Shown here one piece after another: positions 32,890 to 45,615 of a DNA stretch of 64,000 nt. The stretch is from NCBI GenBank assembly GCA_023101725.1, contig JALJCO010013448.1:1-64000 (forward strand), in the 5' to 3' direction. Numbering within the stretch: the stretch's first letter is position 1; each line of letters opens with the position of its first letter. Below the pieces are notes generated by a model. That model searched no databases. It saw only the letters and a program-made list of their open reading frames with translations, and was not told the DNA's origin. Origin of the DNA: Atherinomorus stipes (Eukaryota; Chordata; Actinopteri; Atheriniformes; Atherinidae). The translations under genes were made by a program, and so were the position numbers.

Positions 32890-34220
32890 AAAATCACTCT
32901 TTTGTTATTATAATTGTTATTTTCAAATAAAAACTACGACATGATTTGATCAAATTGGCATTTAAAGCGATAAAATAACTGAACTGAAGTTGATTGGGTA
33001 TTTGAGACAAAAAAGTGGGAAAATATTAATTACGATGCTTTTATTGTAGTTTTTGAACGATGTTTCCTCCGATAGTGAAAGAGTGAAGCACCCATGTGGG
33101 TTGAGCTGAACGTGATGCGGATGATCAGTCATAGGGAGCATTACTGACTCAGACACATATTCATAAATATCTGGTTCTGATGGAATCATATGTCATATTT
33201 TCATTTGATGCCATATGAAACACGCTCCATTACGATGATAAAACTGATGTGATCAGTTCGAGTCTCTGTGACATCTGCCGACAACAGTGAATGAAATATC
33301 TTTAAATACTTTCCCACATGAGGCATTTTACTGCGAAGCTGGCTGCACTATGTGCTATTAATAGATAAGAAGTCTGTAAATACACTCCCCGTTCAATACG
33401 GTGCATCATCATATATCACAAATAACAGAAAGGTTTATACCACGAGCAGCGGACGCCTCATACATCATCTTCATTGATTTACAGGGTAATAATCCTTCAA
33501 GGCTCCAACACAACAGAGGAGCAGAAAGTCAGATGGATCCTCCAGAAAGAGGGAAAAAGTAAATTATGCAAAGCCTCAAAGCCAGTTTGATTGTTACAAT
33601 CATTTAATCTTGGGAGTAGATTTGAGAGAAGCTAATCTGTTTTGACATCTTCTGCAGGGAATGTAGAGGGCGGCTCAGCGTCGGCTGCTCAGAGAGCAGA
33701 AATTCCTGTTTATTCAGGTGAAGCACCTGCTTTAACCTCTGACGATGCTCTCCTACCAGCTGTTAACTCTTTCTCCATCATTCAAAGCTCTGAATGGAAC
33801 CAGTGATGGAAGTCAGAAAGAAAAAGAGACTGCATCTATCAATTTAAGTAAATGATGAGAAGATAATTTCAAGGGCAGACAGAGAGAATCATTACGGTTT
33901 CTGCTCGGCCAACCTGAAAGTTAATCCATATCTACCCGAGCGAAGTCCCCCACCGCCGTCTGATGGGGCGTCTGAGCCCCCACGTTCCCGCAAACTGCTG
34001 GTAGCAGTCAGGGGGAAAATAAATAACCATGTCTCCACCTTCAAATTTCATGGTAATAGAGTGTAAACAGCCTCTTCTCCAAGAGGAAAACCAAGAAATC
34101 TTATTATCACCATATTGATTATGAAAAAAGCGAATGACAAGCACACACATGCATTAATGCACGATTTCTTTACCACAACCTTTATAATTCAAGGTCATGT
34201 CTACATGAAGCAGCAGCTGG
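32890..34220. other. Low-repeat intron block, candidate conserved non-coding element
   Basis: AT-rich, no arrays. 33240-33620 and 33640-34150 look like unique DNA with TTAATCTGTTTTG and GATTATGAAAA-type motifs. No exon found. Confidence 0.3.
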
Positions 34221-34221
34221 T

Positions 34222-36140
34222 TTATCAGCATTAGTTGCATTCGGACAGAGAGGTTCTAGGATCAGTTCCTATAACTACCCGCCCGGAGTTTAGTTATCAG
34301 AACTACCTTCCCCACGAGTTGTCATTCGCACGTGAGGGAGGACCTTGATAGGAACCATGTTTGACGCAATCGTCTGAGACAGAGACACATTTATGCCCCA
34401 GATGATCTGATACAAAACTGAGGTTTCTCATCTGAGCTGTTATAAAGCTAGCTTAGCAGCTTTCCATCATCATGCTCATTCGTATCACGTAATGTCTTGT
34501 TTACCGTTTGTTGAAGTACGCTCGGACACTTGAGTGCAGGGACGCCCCCAAGGGGTGGCCAGGGGTGGCCAGTGCCCCCCTGAACAAAACGCTGGCCACC
34601 CCACTGGCCACCCCTGCAAAAATGAGATTTTTTTTATTCACATCAATTTTCTATGTACTATTAATATGGTGCAGCAGGCTTTGTTTATATTTGTCAAAAT
34701 GTTTATAGGCTAATAAAAATAAAATGAATAAAAATATTACACTAGACCTTCCACTTTCTGCCATTGGTGTTTTGCTGTAGTCCCCCACAGGTCTGTTACG
34801 CCTAATCAACTCAGCCTTTCTTATGCAAATTCATCTAGGAAGGTGCCACCCAGAACTGCCCCGACCAGTTTCTAATGCCCCTTTCACATCAGCACCTACT
34901 TATCCTCATTCGGCCGACACCACACTACCCCCATTTAGAGTTTGTTCATATTACGATTGAGGCGTCTTCAGCTCTGGTGTTCAGTGTGAGTGAGGTCGTC
35001 ATAGTGAAGTTTTGTGAAGTCATTTGTTTGCGACACACACACTGAACTGCTTATTACAAGTAAAAAAGTCCTGACCACTTTAAAATAAGTAATTAAAAAA
35101 AAAAAAAAACCCCACAAGATTTTATTTTGCTTGTAATAAGCCAAAAAAAAAAAAATTTCTGCCAATGGACCAAGTGAAATTTTCTTTCTTTTCTTTCTTG
35201 AAATAAGATGCATTTGTCTTAAAACAAGTTCTTATATCTCACTGAAATGTTTCTCTTTAGGTGGTTTTGTCTTATTTTGAGTGTGATGAGATATTTTGAT
35301 TAGAAATTAGAAAAATATACTTGGTAAGATTTGAGTTTTTACAGTGTATTGTTGAAATTAAGGAAGTTTGCTGCAGATAATGCCAGAGGCCCGATCATTC
35401 TGCCCCCTTCACTGCCATTATATGGATATACACGGATCTACGACTAATATAAATAGTGTCCAAAGGAGTCAGAGTGACTCAGAAATGTTACTGATTAGTA
35501 AATGCACGTAGGCTACTCTGTATAAATTCCAGAAATAAAGTCCAGGTTGGAAGAAACAAAACTTATTCTTTAATAACCCTTGGCCACCCTGCTATTTTCT
35601 CTGGCCACCCTGTGGCCACCCCTAGAAAAAATTTCTGCGGGCGCCCCTGCTTGAGTGGACGGTCCGTCCACTCAAGTGTCCGAGCGGCAGCCGCAGATTC
35701 TACTGCCACACTTTACAGCTGTATTTGAGTCATTAAATTAGTAGAAAATAATTGCTTTTGGACATTTCAAAATAGTTCTGGATTCGGGACGTGTTCCATT
35801 GTGATGGATTTAATAATGAATTGGTACACTCCTATTGTAATAGTTCTTGTTATTACGATCTCGGTAAACAGTTACACAGCTGTGGGAATTTTTTAAATAT
35901 GGCGGGGCTGGAAGAAGCGGAGATCAGGGGGGGGGCTTGCCAGTTCTACCAATCACCAAACATCTACGTATTTCAGTTCCTATGAACCCCGAAAAGACCC
36001 TGCCTCTGAGTAGGAGCTAAAAAGGTTCTAGGAACTGAGGGCCGAGGTTCCTGGTTCCTATGTGTCTGAATGCACAAAACAAACAACCAAGTTCCAGAAA
36101 AGGTTCTAGGAACTCCAAAAGGTTCCTACAGCCCGAAAGC
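34222..36140 (+). mobile_element. Dispersed element E, copy 1, split by a hAT-like insertion
   Basis: Segments 34225-34536 and 35650-36130 match, in opposite orientation, 49187-49720 and 51045-51297. Shared markers include GGACAGAGAGGTTC, TCTGATACAAAACTGAGGTT, GTCCACTCAAGTGTCCG, GGTACACTCCTATTGTAATA and GGTTCTAGGAACTCCAAAAG. No coding frame is recognised. GCATTCGGACA and TGTCTGAATGC at either side are inverted, suggesting a DNA transposon, but the exact ends are not fixed. Confidence 0.75.
34537..35649. mobile_element. hAT-like element (1.1 kb) inserted in element E, perfect 8-bp duplication
   Basis: It starts CAGGGACGCCCCCAAGGGGT and ends AATTTCTGCGGGCGCCCCTG, inverted at the tips. CTTGAGTG is duplicated at 34529-34536 and 35650-35657. 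GGCCACCCC motifs repeat at both subterminal regions. Poly-A tracts and CCTGACCACTTTAAAATAAG lie inside. There is no transposase. The insertion falls in one arm of element E's palindrome. Confidence 0.9.
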
Positions 36141-37850
36141 GCCTAGTGTTGTCTTGAAAAAACACATTTAAATAATGTTTAAAGATGAGAGCCGAGGCTG
36201 CAGCTGCGAGTGAAAGGATGAAAACAGCTAATAAAGAAAGAGAAGAAGAAGATATTGTTGCTGTTCCTTCACCCAGCAATCATTAAGAGGAAATAAAGGA
36301 GTATTCATTAGCGGCCTCAGCGTAACGCGGCCACCGCTGGTTCCTTGGCAAAGCCGCCCCAGGGAGGTGCAGGGAGTTGCCTCCAACCACCAGCCAGTAG
36401 CCGATTATCTCCCTCCCCGCGGAACTAATTATCCACAACCTGTAATGTCAGTCAGCCTTTTCTGCTCAGCTACACCTCTTTTAAACCCCAGACTGGAGTT
36501 TGATGCATCATGAGGAGACGTTTTCCATCGGAGCTTAAAAGGGAACGCAACCTGGATTTGCCAGTCATGAATAAGTCAGCGGGCTTTTCTAGAAGTGCCT
36601 CAAAAACAAGGAAAGCCTTAATGCGGCGGCAGCGCCCGCCGCCTTCTGCAGGTTACATAAAAACCTGACATAGCCGTGCGTTCGCCTCATTTGACAAGGG
36701 CGAAGAGCACATTGATTTCCTCCGAGAAGGGGCAAGGTGGGGCCGTTGATTGGCTCCAGCTCTGGAGGGAGGGAGGTCAGTCCCACGTATTCCAGCGGTG
36801 GAATGAAAACAATGGGGAGAGGAGGAGGAAGATGAGGCTGGAAATGGTTCATCCTGGGTGGGAAAGCGGCGCGTTCTGCACCGCGGAGGCATGACATGCA
36901 TTTATTCATGACATCAGGCCGAGCCCCAGTTGGGGGACAGCACCACGGGGCAAAGCAGAAGAAAAATGATTCTCACTGGAATCTTCTTTCCTTCTTGTGT
37001 TCCCGGCTGAGGGAAGACGAGAGCGTAATGCCGCCGATCGCTCCGTCTCAGTCACACCACGCCGTCGCTGACCGTGCAAACAGACGGAAAAAGAAAAACA
37101 ATTTGCAGGAATGTGAATTGTGTGGATGTCAGATGATTTTATTTAAATGTCCTTTTCCTCAGCCGATGCTTCCGCCCACCTGTTAGCCATAAGCAGCTTA
37201 TCACACGGAAATAAAGCACATTTTCTGGCGCATGTATGGAAATCGATGCCGCACCTCGTTGTCAGAAAACCCTGGTTTGGCTTAGATATTTTCTTCTCAG
37301 TCAGACTTACTTCCATTTGTTTTATCTCTCCCTTTCTCTTCACACTTTTATTTAGAAATCATCTTTCTAGGTCGCTTAGTTTTTCATTTCAAGCTTGCAT
37401 GTGTGTCCAATGGTTTGATCAGCAACTACACTCCATTGGTGGTCTATGTGTCAGCTGGCGTGACGTACTTCGCCACAGACAAACAGAACCTCATCGGCAC
37501 AACGACAGAAACGCCAAAAAGAAGCGAGGGAGGCAGAGAAAAAGGTTCTGGTCTAAAATATGTAGGGAATGCAACGGATCACATGGAGCTGCAGACTTTC
37601 TCCAAACTCCCAGACTAGAGATGTTTTATTCTAGAACCACCTTGCTGAGGAAGGGCCAGAGAAAAGGGTTAGGCAAATTCAATCAAACAACAATTACAAC
37701 CCCCGCAGAGGGACAAGATTCAGAGAAGAAAACTCCCAAATAGTGCATACAGTATGTACAGATAACACAGTTTGTAATGTTAGCCAGACTCGCCACGCTA
37801 GCTAGGCTAAAATATTGATGAAAAGCTTAAGAAGGCTTTTCGGCAGTTCT
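36141..37850. other. Low-repeat intron block, candidate conserved non-coding element
   Basis: 36180-37190 is of mixed to GC-rich composition (for example CGGCGGCAGCGCCCGCCGCC at 36624-36643) without repeats. Open frames (36589-36909 minus, 37147-37743 plus) have no recognised domain. Nothing matches Par-3. Confidence 0.3.
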
Positions 37851-37861
37851 GCAACAGTTAA

Positions 37862-38060
37862 AGGAGAACTTCGGTTTTTTTCAATCTGGATCTATTTTCC
37901 TCCCCCAGACAGTTTTGGTGCAACTTGAATTCCTTCAGGAGATATTTAGATCCACTCCAGATCAGCGTATGTCTGATATAACGGACGTTATGGGGCAACA
38001 GCATGCAGCCTCTAAATAAGGCATTATCTGCTACAAACTCCTTCATTTCACAAATGTTTT
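37862..38060. mobile_element. TTAA-flanked element end (AGGAGAACTTCGG type)
   Basis: TTAA (37858-37861) then AGGAGAACTTCGGTTTTTTTC. It contains TAAGGCATTATCTGCTACAA in common with the 29234 element. The other end was not identified; it may extend to about 38340. Confidence 0.6.
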
Positions 38061-38368
38061 GTTACGAAACATTAGTCGGACCCCCCCTGTGAACTCGAAG
38101 CGTCTTTTTTGCGGTGATTCGTCCTTATTTACAGACTTTTTTACTGCGACGGCTTTGATGGCGTCACCATTATGCGACACCATAATAAGTACATTGCTTA
38201 GTTACAGAGAATGTTACATACTGTATAAAACTACTTACTTAGTTTACAGTGTTTTATTTAAATTCAATGTTAATATGTTAATATATATATATATATGTAT
38301 ATTATTTGATATTTCAACAGCTGTATACATTTGAAGTGAGAACATGTTTTAAAATAAGGTTTTGTTAA

Positions 38369-39282
38369 AGGAGTCATCACCTGGAAATCCCACTTTTTCA
38401 TGTTAAAACGTGTATTGGGGTAGGAATTGAGTAAAAAAGTGACAAAAACTCCTGAAAGTGAAAGTGGCTTCGTTTCTTGAGCTCTCTCTTCATCCCAGAA
38501 TCGGCCACAAGAGCGCGCACTCCACAGCACGCGATTTGGACCCGCCTCTGGCATTGACGTCAATCGCCTCGGCCTGCTAAGCTAGCCTCTTTAGTGCCAC
38601 CTAAAAGCAGCTGATTACCTGCCACGGAGGAGTTATGACCAGCTGTTATGACGTGAACTAGAGAGGCTGCGAGCGAGCTGCTAAGCTAGCGTCTTTGTTA
38701 TGAACTCTGCTTTTCACCGGCTCCTGCGCAGAAGCGTGTCCGCCTTACAGCTGCTCGTGGTCGGCCTGAGTGGACAGAAGGGAGCAGTGGATTATATTTA
38801 TCAGTGAGGATGTGCAGTCGGTAAGTGTTGCTGCTGTGTAACTTATTATCTTTTGTGTCAGAGACCAGTAAACGGTGGTTGACGAGCGGACAAGCTGCTA
38901 ATGTAGCTACAGAAGCTAACACTGTTTGGTTAACTTCAGTCAGACGTCCGCTCCTTATATCCATCAGAGTCCAGCCCTTTTACTCCGGATCCTCTCCATC
39001 AACCGCACCGTTACGTTTTTATCACGTTTTTCTCTGTTGGGACATCATTTCCTTCACCTGCTCTGTCCTGATAAAACTTTGTTTTGGCTTTGACGTTTGC
39101 CTCGTGAACGCGCTAACAGACAGCTCTAACTCTCGTACGTGTTCTCGCGACAAACAAAAGTTGGAGATAAAAAGAGGTTAAAATGAGCTTATTAAATTTT
39201 CGTCCACCCAACTAGAATTAAAAATTCATTTGAAGATAATTTAAGAAGGATTGTGTCTTTAAAACACTAGGTTATGACACCT
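38369..39282. mobile_element. TTAA-flanked non-autonomous element, 914 bp
   Basis: TTAA at 38365-38368 and 39283-39286. Termini AGGAGTCATCACCTG and the complement of AGGTGTCATAACCTAG are inverted. The interior has paired inverse motifs (GCTAAGCTAGC; AGCGAGCTGCTAAGCTAGC) and gene-like but unrecognised GC-rich parts. Target and AGG tips suggest a Kolobok- or piggyBac-type element. Confidence 0.85.
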
Positions 39283-40556
39283 TTAAATTAAGTGATGGAA
39301 GGAAAGAAGAATTGTTTTTCTGGCATTTAAAAAAAAAATCCATGCCAATGCGATTAATAGATTAATCAAGTCGGGACCCCCTCCGATTCATCGATGAACC
39401 AAATAATTGCTTGTTGCAGCTCCTTGTAATGCTGGGAATAAAATATGAGTTGATGAGATTTGGAAATCCTTAAATTCTGTTTTTATACGTTTTGTACAGC
39501 GTCCCAACTCTACTGGAAGTTGAGTTGTACTTCTGTCGTGTTCCTTTGCAGCGTTATTCGTTAGAATCAAAGAAAGGTTTCAGAATATGTTAAAAATCCA
39601 GCATCATAGTGAATCTGCTGTTATTGAAAGAAAGACCAGAGAGAGATAAACAGAGCTGCAGCAGGGATGACATGAGAGTGAAAGGCTGGGGATGCTATCT
39701 GACTTTAAACTAACGGAAGAAGGTAGGGGTCCGTCTAAAATCTGCACTCAGTCATTTGGTCCAGCTGCTATTTATTCATGTTTAAGCGTGCATGTACACA
39801 GAAAATGTCTGTGTGGAGGTTTTATCTTTATGTGGACGAGTATCAAGGGACAGCTTAGCTTTTTCATACTTCAAATACCCTGAGCAATATAAAGGACAAG
39901 GCCCAGCCAAACATGATTGTCTTTAATGTTTCACATAAATCACAGTGTGTGTGTGGGTGTGTGTGCGTGGGGAGGGGAGGGGTGTTTTTGCAGCCGCTCA
40001 AAGGAGCATTTCAGATCCCTGACACGTCTGATTAAAGCCTCTCATTACAACGCAAATAAACAGTCCAAACACATTCCAACATCCATTTGTGAAAGTGTGA
40101 GTACAGTGAGGAGGGAGTGTCTGAAGGACAATTTAGAAGGGAACACTTGAGGCTGGAGGGAAGTTCAGGCATCATCGTAAGCTTTCTGAGGGGTTTTGTG
40201 TGTCTGTAATGTTTCACCATAGAAATGATTATTCAGAGACTATCAGGTAAAACCACACTGATCCATGATAACCCCGTTATTTATCCCATCTTCATCATAA
40301 AAACATCACTATCACTACAACGTTGCTAAGAGACCTGGACATGATGATGAAGAGGATTCCTGACCAACTTTCCACCAACCACAGAGCTTAAAATGACGGT
40401 AACATCCAATCAGGAGCAGCCAAGGATCAACAAGTGAGCAGAAAGTTCTATGCGAGTCTGAAAAGAAGAACAATAATGGTCCTGTATGGATGGAATAAGA
40501 AAGAAGAGCTTTCTGATGCAGCTGAGGTGGAGTTGGTTTGTGAGGATGGAAGGTAA
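39283..40556. mobile_element. Intron with a DNA-transposon end fragment at 39425-39530
   Basis: AATTCTGTTTTTATACGTTT followed by TACAGCGTCCCAACTCTACT is the inverse relative of 12061-12150. The remainder (to 40556) shows a (TG)n-like run at 39945-39970 and no exon. Confidence 0.5.
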
Positions 40557-40892
40557 ATTCAGGGAGTGCAGAATTATTAGGCAAATGAGTATTCTGACCA
40601 CATCATCCTCTTTATGCATGTTGTCTTACTCCAAGCTGTAAAGGCCCAAAGCTACTACCAATTAAGCATATCAGGTGATGTGCATCTCTGTAATGAGAAG
40701 GGGTGTGGCCTAATGACATCATCACCCTATATCAGGTGTATTAGGGAAACAGAATTATTAGGCAACTTAACAATAAACAAATAAATACCCATTTCAATTA
40801 TTTATTTTCACCAGGAAAACCAATATAACAGCTCAACATTCACAAATATACATTTCTGACATTCAAAAACAAATCAGTGACCAATATAGCCA
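40557..40892. mobile_element. Mariner/Tc1-type element remnant, internally deleted
   Basis: CAGGGAGTGCAGAATTATTA with GGCAAATGAG opens the left end. A second AGAATTATTAGGCAAC follows at 40748, and then sequence of the opposite end of such elements (CAATTATTTATTTTCACCAG, GACCAATATAGCCACCTTTC). The transposase is gone. The 25/26-bp array starts exactly at the deletion edge. Confidence 0.75.
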
Positions 40893-42695
40893 CCTTTCTG
40901 ACTGGGATTAAAGGTTCTGATGCTGACTGGGATTAAAGGTTCTGATGCTGACTGGGATTAAAGGTTCTGATGCTGACTGGGATTAAAGGTTCTGGTTTCT
41001 GACTGGGATTAAAGGTTCTGGTTTCTGACTGGGATTAAAGGTTCTGGTTTCTGACTGGGATTAAAGGTTCTGGTTGCTGACTGGGATAAAAGGTTCTGAT
41101 GCTGACTGGGATTAAAGGTTCTGATGCTGACTGGGATTAAAGGTTCTGGTTGCTGACTGGGATAAAAGGTTCTGATGCTGACTGGGATTAAAGGTTCTGA
41201 TGCTGACTGGGATTAAAGGTTCTGGTTGCTGATTGGGATTAAAGGTTCTGATGCTTACTGGGTTTAAAGGTTCTGGTTTCTGACTGGGATTAAAGGTTCT
41301 GATGCTGACTGGGATTAAAGGCTCTGATGCTAACTGGGATTAAAGGTTCTGATGCTGATTGGGATTAAAGGTTCTGGTTTCTGACTGGGATTAAAGGTTC
41401 TGGTTTCTGACTGGGATTAAAGGTTCTGGTTTCTGACTGGGATTAAAGGTTCTGGTTGCTGACTGGGATAAAAGGTTCTGATGCTGACTGGGATTAAAGG
41501 TTCTGATGCTGACTGGGATTAAAGGTTCTGGTTGCTGACTGGGATAAAAGGTTCTGATGCTGACTGGGATTAAAGGTTCTGATGCTGACTGGGATTAAAG
41601 GTTCTGGTTGCTGATTGGGATTAAAGGTTCTGATGCTGACTGGGATTAAAGGTTCTGGTTTCTGACTGGGATTAAAGGTTCTGATGCTGACTGGGATTAA
41701 AGGTTCTGGTTGCTGACTGGGATTAAAGGTTCTGATGCTGACTGGGATTAAAGGTTCTGATGCTGACTGGGATTAAAGGTTCTGGTTGCTGACTGGGATT
41801 AAAGGTTCTCATGCTGACTGGGATTAAAGGTTCTGATGCTGACTGGGATTAAAGGTTCTGGTTTCTGACTGGGATTAAAGGTTCTGGTTTCTGACTGGGA
41901 TTAAAGGTTCTGGTTTCTGACTGGGATTAAAGGTTCTGGTTGCTGACTGGGATAAAAGGTTCTGATGCTGACTGGGATTAAAGGTTCTGATGCTGACTGG
42001 GATTAAAGGTTCTGGTTGCTGACTGGGATTAAAGGTTCTGATGCTGACTGGGATTAAAGGTTCTAGATGATGACTGGGATTAAAGGTTCTGATGCTGACT
42101 GGGATTAAAGGTTCTGATGCTGACTGGGATTAAAGGTTCTGGTTGCTGACTGGGATTAAAGGTTCTGATGCTGACTGGGATTAAAGGTTCTAGATGCTGA
42201 CTGGGATTAAAGGTTCTGATGCTGACTGGGATTAAAGGTTCTGGTTTCTGACTGGGATTAAAGGTTCTGGTTTCTGACTGGGATTAAAGGTTCTGGTTTC
42301 TGACTGGGATTAAAGGTTCTGGTTGCTGACTGGGATAAAAGGTTCTGATGCTGACTGGGATTAAAGGTTCTGATGCTGACTGGGATTAAAGGTTCTGGTT
42401 GCTGATTGGGATTAAAGGTTCTGATGCTGACTGGGATTAAAGGTTCTGGTTTCTGACTGGGATTAAAGGTTCTGATGCTGACTGGGATTAAAGGTTCTGG
42501 TTGCTGACTGGGATTAAAGGTTCTGATGCTGACTGGGATTAAAGGTTCTGATGCTGACTGGGATTAAAGGTTCTGGTTGCTGACTGGGATTAAAGGTTCT
42601 GATGCTGACTGGGATTAAAGGTTCTGATGCTGACTGGGATTAAAGGTTCTGGTTGCTGATTGGGATTAAAGGTTCTGATGCTGACTGGGATTAAT
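40893..42695. repeat. 25/26-bp minisatellite, about 70 copies, with higher-order blocks
   Basis: The unit is CTGACTGGGATTAAAGGTTC plus TGATG (25 bp) or TGGTTT/TGGTTG (26 bp). A GGGATAAAAGG variant recurs at nearly regular spacing (for example 41089, 41161, 41468, 41540, 41951, 42332), showing blocks of several hundred bp copied as wholes. Both unit sizes keep few stops, but no long frame results. Confidence 0.95.
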
Positions 42696-44250
42696 TGGGC
42701 TCATGTTAAAAAAAAGTAGACCAACATTAGCTAAAATGGTTTGGAGATTAAAGGTTAAATTTCTTTTCTCAAATGCTCGTGTTTATATGCATATTAGCCC
42801 ATGAACCCTCGTGTTTTTAGCTAATATGTGTCTGAGGATGTTTGGACGGCGAGGGGGGAACATGGAGGTGGAGGAGGGTGCATGGATGGGGAGGAGGGTG
42901 CATGGAGGTGGAGGAGGGTGCATGGATGGCCAGGAGGCTGCAGGGATGGGGAGGAGGCTGCATGGAGGGGGGCTGCTCCTCGTGTCTTTGTGGAGGAGCT
43001 ACAGTAGGTGGCTCAGGCTGTGACCTAGATACAGAACAGCACGCTGCATTCCTAATGGGCCATTTTGATCACTGCCACTCTGTCCTCAGCTCCGATTCTG
43101 CCTCATGACTCAAACACGAGCACTCAGCATTCAGCAAACGCAGCAGCCGCACTTTCCCTGCTCCTTTAATGACGCTAACCTCGGCTATGGATGTCAAAGA
43201 TGCACATCAGGAAGGAAATAGCTGAACAGACTGCGTCAGGGTGCAGAAGCAGATTCCAAACGGAGGCTGGGCCAGGTCCTCAAACACCCTGCACCTACTG
43301 AAAGATGCAGAATTATTGCCACAAAACAAGATTACCTCAAATTAATTTTGTTCATCAGGCCCCTTGTCTTCTCCGTTTTGATTATCCCTGCTTCTCGCAG
43401 TTGTTTCCTAATTAATTTGCATGCTGATGAGTCTGGAGACAGATGTGTCGGGGCTGCTAAAATGCCTCATTTCCAAACGCTAGCCTAAAGGAAAAGTGAC
43501 AGGAGAAGTGAGGCAGGTTTTCTGTCTCGTAGACGTCAGAGTCTGAAATACAGGCATGGACGCGCATCCACACCGACGTAGCGTGCGAGTCCATCGGAGA
43601 GAAGAGACAGTAGAGGCACTGATCCGTGATATACATCCCTCCAAGCATTCAGACGGAGACGGGAGAGGTCTTTCTGTCAATGCCATGATGAATCTCCAGG
43701 GCAGCAGGAGGGGAGGATGGGGGAGGGGGGTGTGGATATATGGAAAGAAAAGAGGGAGGGAGTGACAGTAATGGTGAACAAAGTGAGGATGAGCCGGAGA
43801 AGGAGTCCCGGGGAATGTCGGGGATAGTGACGGTGCATCAGGGGGGAGGTTAGATAAATAACCCGGACGCTCCTCTCCCACAGCTGAAAGAGACGGACGG
43901 TAAAAATACCTCCTGGAAGACGGAGGCATTCATCCTGCTGCTTACAAGAAGGAATCTCTTTATGACGCTGGAAAAATAGAATAAAACCAAAGCAAACAAA
44001 CAGATTTAATGAAGGAATATGACTGAGGGGCAGGAAAACGTAAAGAAATGAGTGTTTTGGATTATTTCTCCTCTTTAATAATTCCATTTATTCCAAATTG
44101 TGACAATATTTACAGTGAAATGTGTATCGACAGTGAAATTTACAATGGAAATGCAGATAAAACGATGTATGAAAAGGAGCCATGATGGGAAAAGGTGGGA
44201 AAGAAAAAGAAAAGAACGGAATAAAAGGTGGGAATTTATATCTGAGTAGG
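42696..44250. other. Intron sequence with a short 20-bp GGAGG array
   Basis: About five copies of CATGGAGGTGGAGGAGGGTG lie at 42860-42975. The rest is unique, including a candidate conserved stretch at 43120-43480. No exon was recognised. Confidence 0.5.
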
Positions 44251-44420
44251 ATCAACTTCCAAGAACAAAATTCACACAAGGATGAAAGATCATCTGTCAG
44301 TGAAATAAGTTGGAATTTACAAAAGAAGTAACAAATAAAAATGAGATGGAATTCATGACATTGATTTTTAATTGTGGTTTGAAAGAAATATTAAACACAA
44401 ACAGAAAATAAAACAAGTAA
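44250..44420 (-). mobile_element. Tc1-like transposon end, reverse copy
   Basis: CATCTGTCAGTGAAATAAG, GGAATTTACAAAAGAAGTAA and TTTGAAAGAAATATTAAACA match the inverse of 51655-51856. The outermost terminus is missing here. Confidence 0.75.
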
Positions 44421-44439
44421 ACATGATGGGGCTCCTGCG

Positions 44440-45615
44440 ACGTATAGCAGCAACGAAGCGGCAACGAAGCAGCAACGAAGCGGCAACGAAGCGGCAACGA
44501 AGCAGCAACGAAGCATTAAAGAAGCAGCAACGAAGCATTAATGAAGCAGCAACGAAGCGGCAACGAAACATTAATGAAGCAGCAACGAAGCAGCAACGAA
44601 GCATTAATGAAGCAGCAACGAAGCAGCAACGAAGCATTAATGAAGCAGCCATGAAGCAGCAACGAAGCATTAATGAAGCAGCAACGAAGCATTAATGAAG
44701 CGGCAACGAAGCATTAATGAAGCAGCAACGAAGCAGCAACGAAGCATTAATGAAGCAGCCATGAAGCAGCAACGAAGCATTAATGAAGCAGCCATGAAGC
44801 AGCAACGAAGCATTAATGAAGCAGCAACGAAGCAGCAACGAAGCATTAATGAAGCAGCAACGAAGCAGCAACGAAGCATTAATGAAGCAGCCATGAAGCA
44901 GCAACGAAGCATTAATGAAGCAGCAACGAAGCATTAATGAAGCGGCAACGAAGCATTAATGAAGCAGCAACGAAGCGGCAACGAAGCGGTGACGTAGCAG
45001 TGACAAAGCTGTGATTAAACGTTGATGAATTGGCAACATAGCGGCGACGTAGCGGCAACAAAGCTGTGATGAAACGGCGACATAGCAGCAACGATGCGGC
45101 AAGCGAGCTGTGATAAAACGCCAATAATGCTGCGACCAAACGGTGACGTAGCGGCGATGAAACGCAAAGAAGCGGCAACGAATTTGTGACGAAACTGCAA
45201 CAAAGAAGCAACAAAGCAGCAAGGAAGCATTAATGAAGCAGCAACAAAGCGGCAACGAAGCAGCAACAAAGCATTAATGAAGCAGCAACGAAGCGGCAAC
45301 GAAGCAGCAACGAAGCATTAATGAAGCAGCAACGAAGCATTAATGAAGCGGCAACGAAGCATTAATGAAGCAGCAAAGAAGCGGCAACGAAGCAGTGACG
45401 AAGCAGTGACAAAGCTGTGATTAAACGTTGATGAATTGGCAACATAGCGGCGACGTAGCGGCAACAAAGCTGTGATGAAACGGCGACATAGCAGCAACGA
45501 TGCGGCAAGCGAGCTGTGATAAAACGACAATAATGCTGTGACCAAACGGTGACGTAGCGGCGATGAAACGCAACAAAGCGGCAACGAATTTGTGACGAAA
45601 CTGCGACGTAGCAGT
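44440..45615. repeat. 11-bp minisatellite (AAGCAGCAACG / AAGCATTAATG)
   Basis: Base units of 11 bp mostly alternate GCAGCAACGAA and GCATTAATGAA. A diverged part (45000-45215) is repeated at 45396-45605, about 406 bp later (GTGATTAAACGTTGATGAAT at 45011 and 45417). The minus-strand frames rich in Leu/Arg/Cys/Phe come from the unit and are not genes. It abuts the Tc1-like end at 44250-44420. Confidence 0.95.

Noticed and set aside
40893..42695. CRISPR-like regular 25/26-bp repeats
   Set aside because: Direct head-to-tail units without spacers.
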